Source of the DNA: CAYYFV01 sp964451705
Lineage (GTDB): Bacteria; Patescibacteriota; Gracilibacteria; UBA1369; GCA-2718715
Direction of reading: 5' to 3'
DNA: 24,086 nucleotides
Assembly: GCA_964451705.1 (NCBI GenBank)
Contig: CAYVIV010000011.1
Coordinates: forward strand, 1 to 24,086
In this document: positions 6,049 through 13,526 of the stretch, piece by piece
Layout of the letters: each line of letters starts with the position of its first letter
Numbering within the stretch: the stretch's first letter is position 1
The notes under the pieces: generated by a model
Told to the model about the DNA's origin: nothing
Database searches by the model: none
Seen by the model: only the letters and a program-made list of their open reading frames with translations
Program-made: the position numbers and the translations under genes

Positions 6049-8634
6049 CTAGGAGCTGGAACTTGTGCTAAAACGCGACTGCAGGTGACTTGCTACCCAC
6101 GATACACTCAAGGCCGGTAAACTAAGTAGCACAAGTATTCCCCAGGCCTCTAAAGCCAATGAGCTTGTCTTAAAAACTGTCTGCAAATAGGGGACGTATA
6201 TCACTAAAAGCAGCATTGCCAAAGATAACAAGACCGAAAGGTTGATATTTTTATCATTAAACATAGTTGTTAGTGAAAATTGATCAGCTTTACAAACAAA
6301 GACAAAAACTAACTCAAACAAAATAATCTGGGCAAAAATCATGGTCCTAGCTACAGACGGCTGTCCGAAATCAAATAAGTTAGCAAGTAGCTGCTGATCT
6401 GCCATTAAACCATATTCAAAGGCTACCACATTACAAACAGTTTGGATTACAAATGCAATAACTATAAAGAGACCAAACCTTCGTAAAAAAGATTCCTTAG
6501 GGTTGCGCGGCTGGCAACTCATAATATCTGGGCGAGCCTTTGTTTGGCCAAGTGCTAAGGCTGGTAGTGCATCTGTAGCAATATTAATAAAAAGAATCTG
6601 CAAGGGCAAAATTGGCAGCGGTCTACCCAGTATAGTTAGTAAACTCACTGAAGCAATCGTACAAAAATTAACTCCGAGCATATATTTTATAAAAGATAAA
6701 ATATTACTATAGATTCTTCTACCTTCGGCAATAGAGGTCACAATGGTAGAGAAGTTGTCATCTTTTAAGACAATATCAGCCACTTCTTTAGTAGCCTGAG
6801 TGCCTTTAATCCCCATAGCTACCCCAACATCTGCCTGTTTTAAGGCAGGAGCGTCGTTAACACCATCTCCACTCACAGAGACTACTTCCCCAGCTGCCTG
6901 CAAAATTTGGACTATTCTAAATTTATGCTTTGGGCTAGTGCGAGCAAAAATATCACTTGTCGAAAGTAACTCTAACAATTGTTGATTGTTAAGCTGATCA
7001 ATTTGGCTACCAGTAGTAACCTTAAGATTATCAAAGCCAATTTGCTTGGCAATTGCCATTGCTGTGACTGGGTTGTCTCCTGTAATAATTTTCACGTCTA
7101 TACCAGCATTTTTTACAAGTTTTACAGCCTTGGCAACACTTGGTCTTGGTGGGTCTATCATGGCAACCAGACCAAGAAAGACGAGTTGTTCTTCCTCTAG
7201 TTTATCAGATTTCTTATAAGCCAGAGCCAGTACTCTTAGGGCATTTTTAGCATAAAAGTCTGCTTGGGCTAAAATCTGCTTACGAAAAGCATCATCCAGC
7301 TGTTGCAGCTGACCATTTTGGCTATATTGAGTGCACTTTTCTAGCAGGACCTCGCAAGCCCCCTTTGCAAAAACGTAGCTATCGTGGTCTATTTTGTGCA
7401 AACTAGACATCATTTTACGTTCAGAGCTGAATACATTCTCATCCAAAATTTCATATTCTGTACTAATACCCGCCTTCTTAGCCAGGACTTTTAGAGCTAT
7501 TTCTGTTGGGTCACCAAAAATACTTTCGGAAATCGAAGCATTATTGCAACTATTGGCAATATGCATAAAAAGCTTTAGCTGATTAGATTCTAGCTTAATC
7601 TTATCCTTACTGGCTATCTTGTAGCCACTACCAGTCACAGGGAGATCCTTTTGATCTAAAAAAATATTTGTAACTGTCATCTCATTTTGAGTCAGTGTCC
7701 CAGTCTTATCTGTACATATCACCGTAGTTGCTCCCAGGGTTTCTATGGCATTTAACTTACGCACAATAGCTTTTTTCCTGGATAGTGTCTGTACACCAAG
7801 CGCTAATGTTAGGGTGATAACAACCGGCAAGCCCTCCGGGATTGCAGAAACACCCAGCGCGACGGCTGTCATAAAAATTTCGGATAATCCAAGCCCTTTG
7901 AAAAAGAACAAAGCAGAAATCACAAGCAACAAGACACAGATAATATACATTAAGTAGACTGCAAAATTGCGTAACTGTACATTTAAAGGCGACTCTGGTT
8001 CGTTAGTCTCAGAAACTAAATTAACAATTTTCCCAAACTCAGTTTGCGAGCCAGTTGCATATACCACACCAACTGCGCGTCCATTAGTTACAAGTGTGCC
8101 TTTATACAGCTTCGTTTCCTCTTGCTGAGCTTTTGGCATCTGCTTGTTTACAGGCACGCTTTCGCCAGTCAAAATAGATTCATCTACCTGCAAACCAAAC
8201 GACTTTCGTAAAAAGATATCTGCCGGTACCTTGTCTCCAGCATCTAGTATGACAATATCACCTGGAACCAGTAACTCAGTGTCTATAACTATAGGCAGTC
8301 CATCCCTTAGAACTTTGGAACTAGGTAGTACAAGGTCTTGCAAAGCATTTACAGCATTTTCTGCCTTATATTCCTGAGCAAAGCCAATCGCAGCGTTAAT
8401 CAAAGTTATAACTAAAATTGCTACAGCATCCAATAAATGTCCTAAAAAAAACGATATAACAGCAGCCAGTAACAAAACTAACACCAAGACAGAGCTAAAC
8501 TGAGACAGTAGCAGTTTCCATAATTTAAAGTCATTAGACTTAGCAATTTTATTGTAGCCAAACTTAGCTAATAGACTGGCTACCTGGGCAGAAGACAGGC
8601 CAGTTTTTAAATTTGTCTGAAAAAGATCATTCAT
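6049..8634 (-). CDS. P2-type cation-transporting ATPase (Ca2+-ATPase-like)
   Basis: This 861-aa P-type ATPase exports cations, most likely Ca2+, from the cytoplasm using ATP. It has an N-terminal cation-ATPase domain (residues ~1-60), TGES (156-159) in the actuator domain, and PEGL (266-269) in M4 with the Ca2+-site glutamate. The phosphorylation motif DKTGT has Asp309; FAKGA near residue 424 (nucleotide binding), TGDN (518-521) and GDGVND (589-594) follow. M6 reads NIATDALPALALG (684-696), keeping the Asn, Thr and Asp ligands of P2A/P2B pumps. M5 has Asn656 but Thr at the position of the SERCA Glu771 ligand, so probably only one Ca2+ site remains. Ten membrane segments and the length match the family. 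Alternative substrates (Mn2+, or Na+/K+ as in P2D) cannot be excluded. Confidence 0.93.
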   Translation of the reverse strand: MNDLFQTNLKTGLSSAQVASLLAKFGYNKIAKSNDFKLWKLLLSQFSSVLVLVLLLAAVISFFLGHLLDAVAILVITLINAAIGFAQEYKAENAVNALQDLVLPSSKVLRDGLPIVIDTELLVPGDIVILDAGDKVPADIFLRKSFGLQVDESILTGESVPVNKQMPKAQQEETKLYKGTLVTNGRAVGVVYATGSQTEFGKIVNLVSETNEPESPLNVQLRNFAVYLMYIICVLLLVISALFFFKGLGLSEIFMTAVALGVSAIPEGLPVVITLTLALGVQTLSRKKAIVRKLNAIETLGATTVICTDKTGTLTQNEMTVTNIFLDQKDLPVTGSGYKIASKDKIKLESNQLKLFMHIANSCNNASISESIFGDPTEIALKVLAKKAGISTEYEILDENVFSSERKMMSSLHKIDHDSYVFAKGACEVLLEKCTQYSQNGQLQQLDDAFRKQILAQADFYAKNALRVLALAYKKSDKLEEEQLVFLGLVAMIDPPRPSVAKAVKLVKNAGIDVKIITGDNPVTAMAIAKQIGFDNLKVTTGSQIDQLNNQQLLELLSTSDIFARTSPKHKFRIVQILQAAGEVVSVSGDGVNDAPALKQADVGVAMGIKGTQATKEVADIVLKDDNFSTIVTSIAEGRRIYSNILSFIKYMLGVNFCTIASVSLLTILGRPLPILPLQILFINIATDALPALALGQTKARPDIMSCQPRNPKESFLRRFGLFIVIAFVIQTVCNVVAFEYGLMADQQLLANLFDFGQPSVARTMIFAQIILFELVFVFVCKADQFSLTTMFNDKNINLSVLLSLAMLLLVIYVPYLQTVFKTSSLALEAWGILVLLSLPALSVSWVASHLQSRFSTSSSS

Positions 8635-8656
8635 ATCTATAAGTTAAACTACCTAC

Positions 8657-8665
8657 ACTATAGCA
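8657..8665 (-). promoter_or_regulatory. Extended -10 element upstream of the P-type ATPase gene
   Basis: The minus strand reads TGC-TATAGT here, a good extended -10, with no clear -35 box. Transcription from about 8650 would leave a ~16-nt leader before the ATG at 8634, without a Shine-Dalgarno sequence. Confidence 0.45.
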
Positions 8666-8698
8666 AAAAAATAGCAGGGAATGATAAACAAAAAAGGT

Positions 8699-8727
8699 TT
8701 GACAAGACCTAGGTGCCACGATAATAT
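8699..8727 (+). promoter_or_regulatory. Promoter of tRNA-Gln(UUG)
   Basis: TTGACA (8699-8704), a 17-bp spacer and TAATAT (8722-8727) form a near-consensus promoter whose start (~8734) falls about 10 nt before the tRNA. The -10 is bracketed by the inverted repeat GTGCCA (8713-8718) / TGGCAC (8730-8735), which may be an operator or chance. Confidence 0.7.
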
Positions 8728-8743
8728 TATGGCACGAATTTAA

Positions 8744-8818
8744 TGGGGTGTAGCCAAGTGGTAAGGCAGCTGGTTTTGGTCCAGCCATGCGTGGGTTCGA
8801 GTCCTACCACCCCAGCCA
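8744..8818 (+). tRNA. trnQ: tRNA-Gln (anticodon UUG)
   Basis: A full cloverleaf is visible. The acceptor TGGGGTG pairs with CACCCCA, followed by G and an encoded CCA (8816-8818). The anticodon stem GCTGG/CCAGC encloses the loop TTTTGGT with anticodon TTG at 8776-8778. The T arm carries the GTTCGA signature. It decodes CAA, and CAG by wobble. The weak terminal U-A pair is typical of tRNA-Gln. Confidence 0.97.
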
Positions 8819-8869
8819 ATTCGTCATATACGGCTGTAAGCGCAGGGATCATAAGCTCACAATTTCTTA

Positions 8870-8898
8870 TTGACTATATACCCAAGGCTTTATAAAAT
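8870..8898 (+). promoter_or_regulatory. Promoter of tRNA-Gln(CUG)
   Basis: TTGACT (8870-8875), 17 bp and TAAAAT (8893-8898), with an overlapping TATAAA, place the start at about 8905, just ahead of the second tRNA. The two tRNA genes therefore appear to have separate promoters. The upstream sequence is unlike that of the first copy, so this promoter was not duplicated with the gene. Confidence 0.55.
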
Positions 8899-8908
8899 TA
8901 ACAGGCAT

Positions 8909-8983
8909 TGGGGTGTAGCCAAGTGGTAAGGCAGCTGGTTCTGGTCCAGCCATGCGTGGGTTCGAGTCCTACCACCCCAGCCA
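8909..8983 (+). tRNA. trnQ: tRNA-Gln (anticodon CUG)
   Basis: This 75-nt tRNA is identical to the one 165 bp upstream except for a single base, which turns the anticodon TTG into CTG (8941-8943). The acceptor stem, D arm, T arm and encoded CCA (8981-8983) are unchanged. It reads CAG only and supplements the UUG isoacceptor. A dedicated CUG-Gln tRNA is optional in bacteria, and its near-identity points to recent duplication. Confidence 0.97.
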
Positions 8984-9055
8984 CTTTGTCGTATTTGGCT
9001 ATAAGCACAGGGTTGTTTGAGGTACTGGTTTTTGGTTTAGCCGGGAAAGTGTGTG

Positions 9056-9895
9056 CTAGCCCTTGAATATAGAGAAGAGTGAACTTACATTAAGCTTTGT
9101 GAGCTTGCAAATGCTTAGGGCCACAAACTTCGCAGTTATGCTTGGTCTAAAGTTCTCTAATTTGAAATTTGAATCGTGCTGCTGCAAATAAAATTCAATT
9201 CCAACATGTTGGATATCAATCAGTTGGGACACAAGATATCTAGTGAACCAGCGGCATTTGGCAGGGTTCATGAGGCCTGTATCGGATAAGACGATATTTT
9301 TGTCAGAATTATTGATTCTAAAGTTGCAAATTTTCATCCTATACTTCCTGGAAAAAATAGTTCTCACCATATCGATAAGCGCTTCTGCTCCTAGACAGTC
9401 AATAGCAAGATTATGTTTGTTATACATATCTACAGATGCTTGGAGTACGGCAGAGATTTGCTTATGCACAAAAGTGTCAGCTAAATCTGCCTCCGATAGC
9501 ACTGGTAAATCCGAGCATTCCTGTATGATTGCATAGTCTGGAGTGATAGACTCTCCATTTAAAGTGCACTTCGGTGAGGTTATAACACGAGTTGGCAGGT
9601 AGGGGACATTGCCTTCTGTTAGCAAAGTCAAATCCTTATCAAAGTCTTCAGAACCCTTGGTGTGCCACGTTGGTATTGCTCCGCAGTCACCACGAGGGAT
9701 TTTAGCTACTGCAGTAGGTGTTTGATTTTGAGTTGGATTGCTTAATTCAAATACTATATGCTCGCTACCTTGGCCTAATTTGTCGTTATTAGTTAAATGC
9801 AAGGCAGTCAAAGGGAAGTCTATAGCTTGATTCAGGTCATCCTCTTGTTCCTCTTGTTCCTCTGGCACATCTTCATATTTAAATGCATTTTGCAT
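9056..9895 (-). CDS. Protein-kinase-fold-like protein (279 aa), function unknown
   Basis: I do not recognise a named family, but the order of motifs resembles a protein kinase. Residues 39-49 (KLGQGSEHIVF) look like the glycine-rich loop and residues 63-65 (VAK) like the beta3 lysine. A hinge-like YAIIQECSDLPVL lies at ~121-133. HNLAIDCLG (161-169) is a catalytic-loop-like segment with Asp166, and LSDTGL (203-208) stands where DFG would be. The canonical HRD and DFG are altered (HN...D, DTG), so it could be a divergent small kinase or a pseudokinase. An acidic N-terminal extension (residues 8-21) precedes the fold, and there is no signal peptide or membrane segment. It is divergent from mscS and shares its promoter region. 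Confidence 0.7.
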   Translation of the reverse strand: MQNAFKYEDVPEEQEEQEDDLNQAIDFPLTALHLTNNDKLGQGSEHIVFELSNPTQNQTPTAVAKIPRGDCGAIPTWHTKGSEDFDKDLTLLTEGNVPYLPTRVITSPKCTLNGESITPDYAIIQECSDLPVLSEADLADTFVHKQISAVLQASVDMYNKHNLAIDCLGAEALIDMVRTIFSRKYRMKICNFRINNSDKNIVLSDTGLMNPAKCRWFTRYLVSQLIDIQHVGIEFYLQQHDSNFKLENFRPSITAKFVALSICKLTKLNVSSLFSIFKG

Positions 9896-9926
9896 AAAAA
9901 AGGTAGTTTATTTAGTTAAAAGATGA

Positions 9927-9955
9927 TATAATACATAGAAAGACAAATAATGCAA
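9927..9955. promoter_or_regulatory. Overlapping divergent promoters, kinase-like gene / mscS
   Basis: Plus strand: the extended -10 TGA-TATAAT at 9924-9932 serves mscS, with a leader of about 21 nt. Minus strand: -35 TTGCAT (9950-9955), 16 bp, -10 TATTAT (9928-9933) serves the kinase-like gene. The two -10 boxes share five base pairs, so RNA polymerase cannot occupy both at once. Confidence 0.5.
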
Positions 9956-9960
9956 ATTCT

Positions 9961-10977
9961 ATGCAATTTCTTAATCAAATCAATCCTAATACATTATTAA
10001 GTTTTGGTCTACAGCTAGTTAGCTACCTAGTGGTGTTCAAGGTGATACTAAAAATAGCACTTAATCGGCTACATAAACTATCTAAACTGACATCTAACTC
10101 TATAGATGACATTTTAATAGACAGTCTAGCACAAATTCACAACACGCAGCTTGTAGCACTAGCATTTTTGATACCCCTGGTAAATACTGTTAGCCATGTA
10201 CAAGTGCTTTTAGCAGCAAAAGCTGCCTTAATACTCCTTGCAGCCAGCATAGTAAGAAAAGTAGTACTAGTGGTGGTAACTGGGGTCTCAAGCACTTATA
10301 TTAAAGAGAATCCAGGGACAAAAACTATCATCAATGCACTTAAAATACTAGTTTCGATAGTTATATACCTACTTGCAACTATATTTATTCTAGATATTCT
10401 TGGAGTCAATATAAACACCCTAATTGCCGGGCTTGGAATAGGTGGTATTGCTGCTGCTTTAGCCATCCAGAACATTCTGGCTGATATTTTTTCTGCCGTT
10501 ACCCTATATGTAGATAGGCCCTTTAATGTAGGTGATTATATTAGTTTTGGTACAACTAAGGGTAAAATTCTAAAAATTGGCCTTAAGTCAACAACTCTTG
10601 CAACTCTAGCTGGAACAGAAATTATAGTCTCTAATAAAGATTTAACATCCCAGCAGATTGAAAACTTTGGCCGCATGAAAGAACGTACAGTTAGCACCAT
10701 TCTCACTGTAGCCTATGGTACTAGCCAAAAGAAGTTAGAATTGGTGAAAAAAATAGTTGCCGAGGCGGTCAAAGCCAACAAGGCTGAATTACTTATTTGT
10801 AGGCTCAGCGAGCTGGGGGATTCCAGCCTTAACTTCAAACTGCGATACAAGGTGCACACAGCAGATTACCAGCTATATTTAGAAACTAACGAAGCTATTT
10901 TATCAGAAATCCTCTCAGGGTTTGAGAAGAATAAAATAGAAATCCCATTCCCAAGCAGAACAGTCTACAACAAATAA
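9961..10977 (+). CDS. Small-conductance mechanosensitive channel (MscS family)
   Basis: MscS channels form heptamers in the inner membrane that open under membrane tension and release solutes on osmotic downshock. This 338-aa protein has four predicted N-terminal hydrophobic helices (starting near residues 12, 60, 85 and 125). The pore helix TM3 follows with the Gly/Ala-rich stretch LIAGLGIGGIAAALAIQN and then the MscS beta-domain opening LYVDRPFNVGDYI, and the soluble alpha/beta vestibule ends in the basic PFPSRTVYNK tail. These are strong family signatures. Length suits MscS plus an extra TM helix or two. It is monocistronic: a promoter shared with the divergent kinase-like gene and a clear terminator bound it. 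No Shine-Dalgarno sequence precedes the ATG. Confidence 0.93.
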   Translation: MQFLNQINPNTLLSFGLQLVSYLVVFKVILKIALNRLHKLSKLTSNSIDDILIDSLAQIHNTQLVALAFLIPLVNTVSHVQVLLAAKAALILLAASIVRKVVLVVVTGVSSTYIKENPGTKTIINALKILVSIVIYLLATIFILDILGVNINTLIAGLGIGGIAAALAIQNILADIFSAVTLYVDRPFNVGDYISFGTTKGKILKIGLKSTTLATLAGTEIIVSNKDLTSQQIENFGRMKERTVSTILTVAYGTSQKKLELVKKIVAEAVKANKAELLICRLSELGDSSLNFKLRYKVHTADYQLYLETNEAILSEILSGFEKNKIEIPFPSRTVYNK

Positions 10978-11004
10978 GCAGTAGGAGTAATTAGATATCT
11001 CAAG

Positions 11005-11046
11005 CCACTCATAGCTTATCTACTCTACAGCTCGGGTGGTTTTTTT
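11005..11046 (+). terminator. Intrinsic terminator of mscS
   Basis: CCACTC (11005-11010) pairs with GGGTGG (11034-11039) with one G-U pair. An inner AGC/GCT pair (11013-11015, 11030-11032) narrows the loop, and seven T residues (11040-11046) follow at once. It lies 28 bp after the mscS stop. Confidence 0.75.
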
Positions 11047-11118
11047 CTGACACGAGCCTTAGGTAAACAAGTTAATGTAATGTGTCAAGTGTTAAGTGGG
11101 TCTTAAAGTGATTATAAA

Positions 11119-11147
11119 ATTATAACACAAAAACCAAATGATTTCAA
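11119..11147 (-). promoter_or_regulatory. Orphan minus-strand promoter-like sequence
   Basis: The minus strand shows TTGAAA (11142-11147), 17 bp and a perfect TATAAT (11119-11124). It points left, away from the M23 peptidase gene end and into the 3' side of mscS, where no minus-strand gene exists. A 6-bp stem (TGACAC 11048-11053 with GTGTCA 11082-11087) lies downstream. It may drive a short antisense or small RNA, or be a chance match in AT-rich DNA. Confidence 0.35.
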
Positions 11148-11192
11148 ACTCTTTTTATTTGTCAAATCGAAGTCTACAAGAAAACAGTGTTT

Positions 11193-12479
11193 CTAAGGCA
11201 AGACAGACAGTGGGTTTAGGTAGCTTCCATTGCGTGTGAACTCCAGGTGCAGGTGGGCACCAGTAGACAAGAATCCAGCTCCAGTAGTTCCAGGTAGGCC
11301 ACCAGAAAGAGCAATCACCTGGCCCTGCGAAACTACATCTCCTTGAGATACCAAAATTCTGTAGACATGGCCATATAAGCTTCTGTAGCCATTTGGGTGT
11401 TCGACAATTAAATAGTGGTAGTCGAGCCCCGAGCCACCACGCACTTTTATCACTACGCCGTCTTCGGGTGCTTTAATCGGGGTTTGCATTGGTAGAGGTA
11501 CATCGATTGCATTGTGGGGGATACCAAATAGGGAAAAGTATTCTGGGTCTCTAAAAAATGCAGATATTCCCCTGGCAGTTGGCACTGGCCAAATAAAGTT
11601 TGTATCTAAATTAACCTCTTTAGAACTAGCATTTGGTTTGTTCTTTTGTTTACGGGCCAAACGTAGTTTAGTTAGCTTATCTTCTATATCTGCTTTTTGG
11701 GTGCTAAGGTTCTTCAAAAGATTCATAGATTCTTGCTGCTGAGCTTTGGAGCGGGCGATAAGGTCGGCTAAGGTAGTTTGTTTAGTCTTCTGGATCGCAA
11801 CTAAGTTGTTTTGGGCTTCTACAAAACCAGCCAGCTGGCGTTGTTCGTTTAAAATTGTATTCTGTAGGGCCAAATTGGCTTGCAGGGAGGATTTGAGTTC
11901 TATGTCTTTTTGATTCAAGTCTGCCAGATTATTTTCTAATTTTTCAATACTGGCCAGCAATATATTCTCTAAATGAGAGAGTTTGTCTAAATCTTCCAGG
12001 ATTTCTGTAGCAGTACGTTCATTTAACACAAGTTTCAAAAACCTAAGATCCTGGTTGTCAAAAACACCACTAGCCTCGGCCTCTAAATAAAACTGTACGA
12101 GTAACTGGCTTAACTCAGATGCTAGTTTGTCTTTTTGGATCTTAAGCGAAGCAATCAGTTCTCTTAGCTGGTCTTGTTTTTGCACAAGTAACTCTTGCTG
12201 ATTTTGGTAAATAGCTAGTTTGGATTCCGATGTTTGAATTTCTGAATAAAGCGAGCCAAGGGTGTGGTTGAGTGATTCTAGCTCCTTGTGTACATGGTCT
12301 AAATCGCGGCCAAGCTCATCTAGTTGAGAATTAAAGTAGTTAATCTGCGCATTAGCAGAGTTAATTTCGGAGTTAATGGAATTTATTTGCTTGTTTAGCT
12401 TAGATTCATCAGAGGCCACCGCACTGTAGCTGCCAAATACTAAGCAAAGAGTCAATAAAAATATAAAAAGCTTATTCAT
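11193..12479 (-). CDS. Secreted coiled-coil M23 (LytM) peptidase, EnvC/NlpD-like
   Basis: The 428-aa product is an exported peptidoglycan peptidase or amidase activator. It has a signal peptide (basic start MNK, hydrophobic core, likely cut after AVA at residue 22) and a long coiled coil (~25-285). The C-terminal M23 domain (~305-428) has His322 and Asp326 (HNAID), His371 (YGH) and His409-x-His411 (HLH). All metal and catalytic residues of active LytM enzymes are present, unlike E. coli EnvC, which is degenerate. The coiled-coil plus M23 layout is that of EnvC-type cell-separation factors, so a role in septal wall splitting is likely. I chose ATG 12479 over the longer frame (start 12518) because it begins the signal peptide and because a promoter places the transcript start at that ATG. 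Confidence 0.9.
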   Translation of the reverse strand: MNKLFIFLLTLCLVFGSYSAVASDESKLNKQINSINSEINSANAQINYFNSQLDELGRDLDHVHKELESLNHTLGSLYSEIQTSESKLAIYQNQQELLVQKQDQLRELIASLKIQKDKLASELSQLLVQFYLEAEASGVFDNQDLRFLKLVLNERTATEILEDLDKLSHLENILLASIEKLENNLADLNQKDIELKSSLQANLALQNTILNEQRQLAGFVEAQNNLVAIQKTKQTTLADLIARSKAQQQESMNLLKNLSTQKADIEDKLTKLRLARKQKNKPNASSKEVNLDTNFIWPVPTARGISAFFRDPEYFSLFGIPHNAIDVPLPMQTPIKAPEDGVVIKVRGGSGLDYHYLIVEHPNGYRSLYGHVYRILVSQGDVVSQGQVIALSGGLPGTTGAGFLSTGAHLHLEFTRNGSYLNPLSVLP

Positions 12480-12485
12480 GACAGT

Positions 12486-12514
12486 ATTATAAGTTTTTTC
12501 TTGCAAAATCCCAA
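12486..12514 (-). promoter_or_regulatory. Promoter of the M23 peptidase gene (leaderless)
   Basis: The minus strand reads TTGGGA (12509-12514), 17 bp, TATAAT (12486-12491), then six bases and the ATG. Transcription would start at or within a base or two of the A of the start codon, so the mRNA should be leaderless. This also argues against the longer reading frame that starts at 12518. Confidence 0.6.
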
Positions 12515-12529
12515 ACAATTATATACGAT
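12501..12529 (+). promoter_or_regulatory. Promoter of the rpmA operon
   Basis: TTGCAA (12501-12506), 17 bp and TACGAT (12524-12529) would start transcription near 12536, about 23 nt before the rpmA ATG. It overlaps the -35 end of the divergent M23 peptidase promoter. Confidence 0.5.
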
Positions 12530-12558
12530 TAGCATGATTTTTATTTAAATATAGCAGT

Positions 12559-12831
12559 ATGGCTAAGAAGAAAGGTGTTGGTTCTAGTAAAAACGGTCGC
12601 GATTCGCGCTCCAAGCGCTTAGGAGTCAAAATCTATGGCAACCAACCTTGCACTGCGGGTGCTATTATTGTTAGACAAAAAGGCAGCAAGTTTCGTGCTG
12701 GTGAAAATGTTGGTACTGGTAAAGATTTCACACTTTTTGCTCTAAAACCAGGCGTTGTTTCTTATACACAAAAACGTGTTAAAAAGTTCAATGGCCGAAC
12801 ATACAGAATTACTTTTGCTGAAGTAAACTAA
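12559..12831 (+). CDS. rpmA: 50S ribosomal protein bL27
   Basis: The 90-aa protein is bL27, whose N-terminal tail reaches the peptidyl transferase centre and helps place tRNA. The sequence shows the conserved MAKKKGVGSSKNGRDS start, SKRLGVKIYG, IIVRQKGSKFRAGENVGTGKD and the C-terminal beta barrel. It starts directly with MA-K-K, without the cleavable N-terminal extension found in Firmicutes. Its usual partner gene rplU (bL21) is not upstream; rpmA instead heads an operon with a hypothetical gene, bolA and a monothiol glutaredoxin. The ATG has an AT-rich leader with no Shine-Dalgarno sequence. Confidence 0.97.
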   Translation: MAKKKGVGSSKNGRDSRSKRLGVKIYGNQPCTAGAIIVRQKGSKFRAGENVGTGKDFTLFALKPGVVSYTQKRVKKFNGRTYRITFAEVN

Positions 12832-12833
12832 AT

Positions 12834-13526
12834 ATGAGCGAGTTTGAATCATTTTCCCCCACCGAGAGCACCGAGGGTATAGACCCCTCGGCACTCGAAC
12901 GTATGCGCGAGAAAATGCGTAAAGGTCAGGCAGCCCAATCTAGAGATCAGAAAAAAGAATCGAAACAAAAAAAGACCGAAGCAGATCTATTTAGCTTTAT
13001 TGTCGGTATTATAGAAACGTTGGGGCACAAGCACCCATTGGTACAACAAATAATTAAGTGTTTGGAACAAAATATTCCAGCCTTATTTGTGCTATCCGTG
13101 TTAGCTTTGATTTATCCAAGTGTCCAGTCCAAAGTTGGCCTTAAACTAGATGAATCAGAAGCAGATCTAAAGGCATCCGAGACTCAGTCTGTAGTTATAC
13201 CCAAACTTGGCGAAAATATCCCGCTGCACATAAAGCTCAACCTAAACACCTGGATAAACCATCTAAACAACCAATGTTTTCTTGATCCAAAACTCTATTC
13301 TCAGCGCCTACAAAGCCCCTTAAACAATCAAACTTGCAAAAGTGGACCTATTGCACTAGTCAGTTATTGTACTCAGCAGTATTTGCAATCTAACAAGCTT
13401 GAATTTGTGCCGCAAAATGTTGTTAAGTTTGCTAAGCTATACTGTAACAATTTAGTAGAAAGACTCAATAACTTTATTACTAATCAGCAACAGCTTGAAT
13501 CAGGAACAGTTCACCACAAAGGTTGA
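12834..13526 (+). CDS. Hypothetical single-pass membrane protein (230 aa)
   Basis: I do not recognise the family. The protein starts with an acidic, Ser/Glu-rich segment, then a very basic stretch (residues ~23-48, rich in Lys, Arg and Gln). One hydrophobic helix lies at ~80-97 (IPALFVLSVLALIYPSV), and a C-terminal domain of ~130 residues carries four cysteines (residues ~152, 167, 179 and 208). By the positive-inside rule the basic N-terminus would be cytoplasmic and the Cys-containing domain outside, which could allow disulfides; this is inference. It starts 2 bp after rpmA and its 3' end overlaps the bolA start by 32 bp, so it is translationally linked to both neighbours. Confidence 0.8.
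   Translation: MSEFESFSPTESTEGIDPSALERMREKMRKGQAAQSRDQKKESKQKKTEADLFSFIVGIIETLGHKHPLVQQIIKCLEQNIPALFVLSVLALIYPSVQSKVGLKLDESEADLKASETQSVVIPKLGENIPLHIKLNLNTWINHLNNQCFLDPKLYSQRLQSPLNNQTCKSGPIALVSYCTQQYLQSNKLEFVPQNVVKFAKLYCNNLVERLNNFITNQQQLESGTVHHKG

Larger units (their letters stand above)
8744..9014 (+). repeat. Tandem duplication of a tRNA-Gln unit (period 165 bp)
   Basis: The two tRNA genes (74 of 75 bases identical) are each followed by a related ~31-bp flank: 8819-8849 matches 8984-9014 at about 23 positions. Upstream flanks show no similarity. In both copies, AGCC at the tRNA 3' end can pair with a GGCT about 14 nt downstream, possibly a conserved processing or termination hairpin. Confidence 0.75.

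Noticed and set aside
12480..12518. 13-codon extension of the M23 peptidase
   Set aside because: It precedes a classic signal peptide start and lies upstream of the predicted transcription start.
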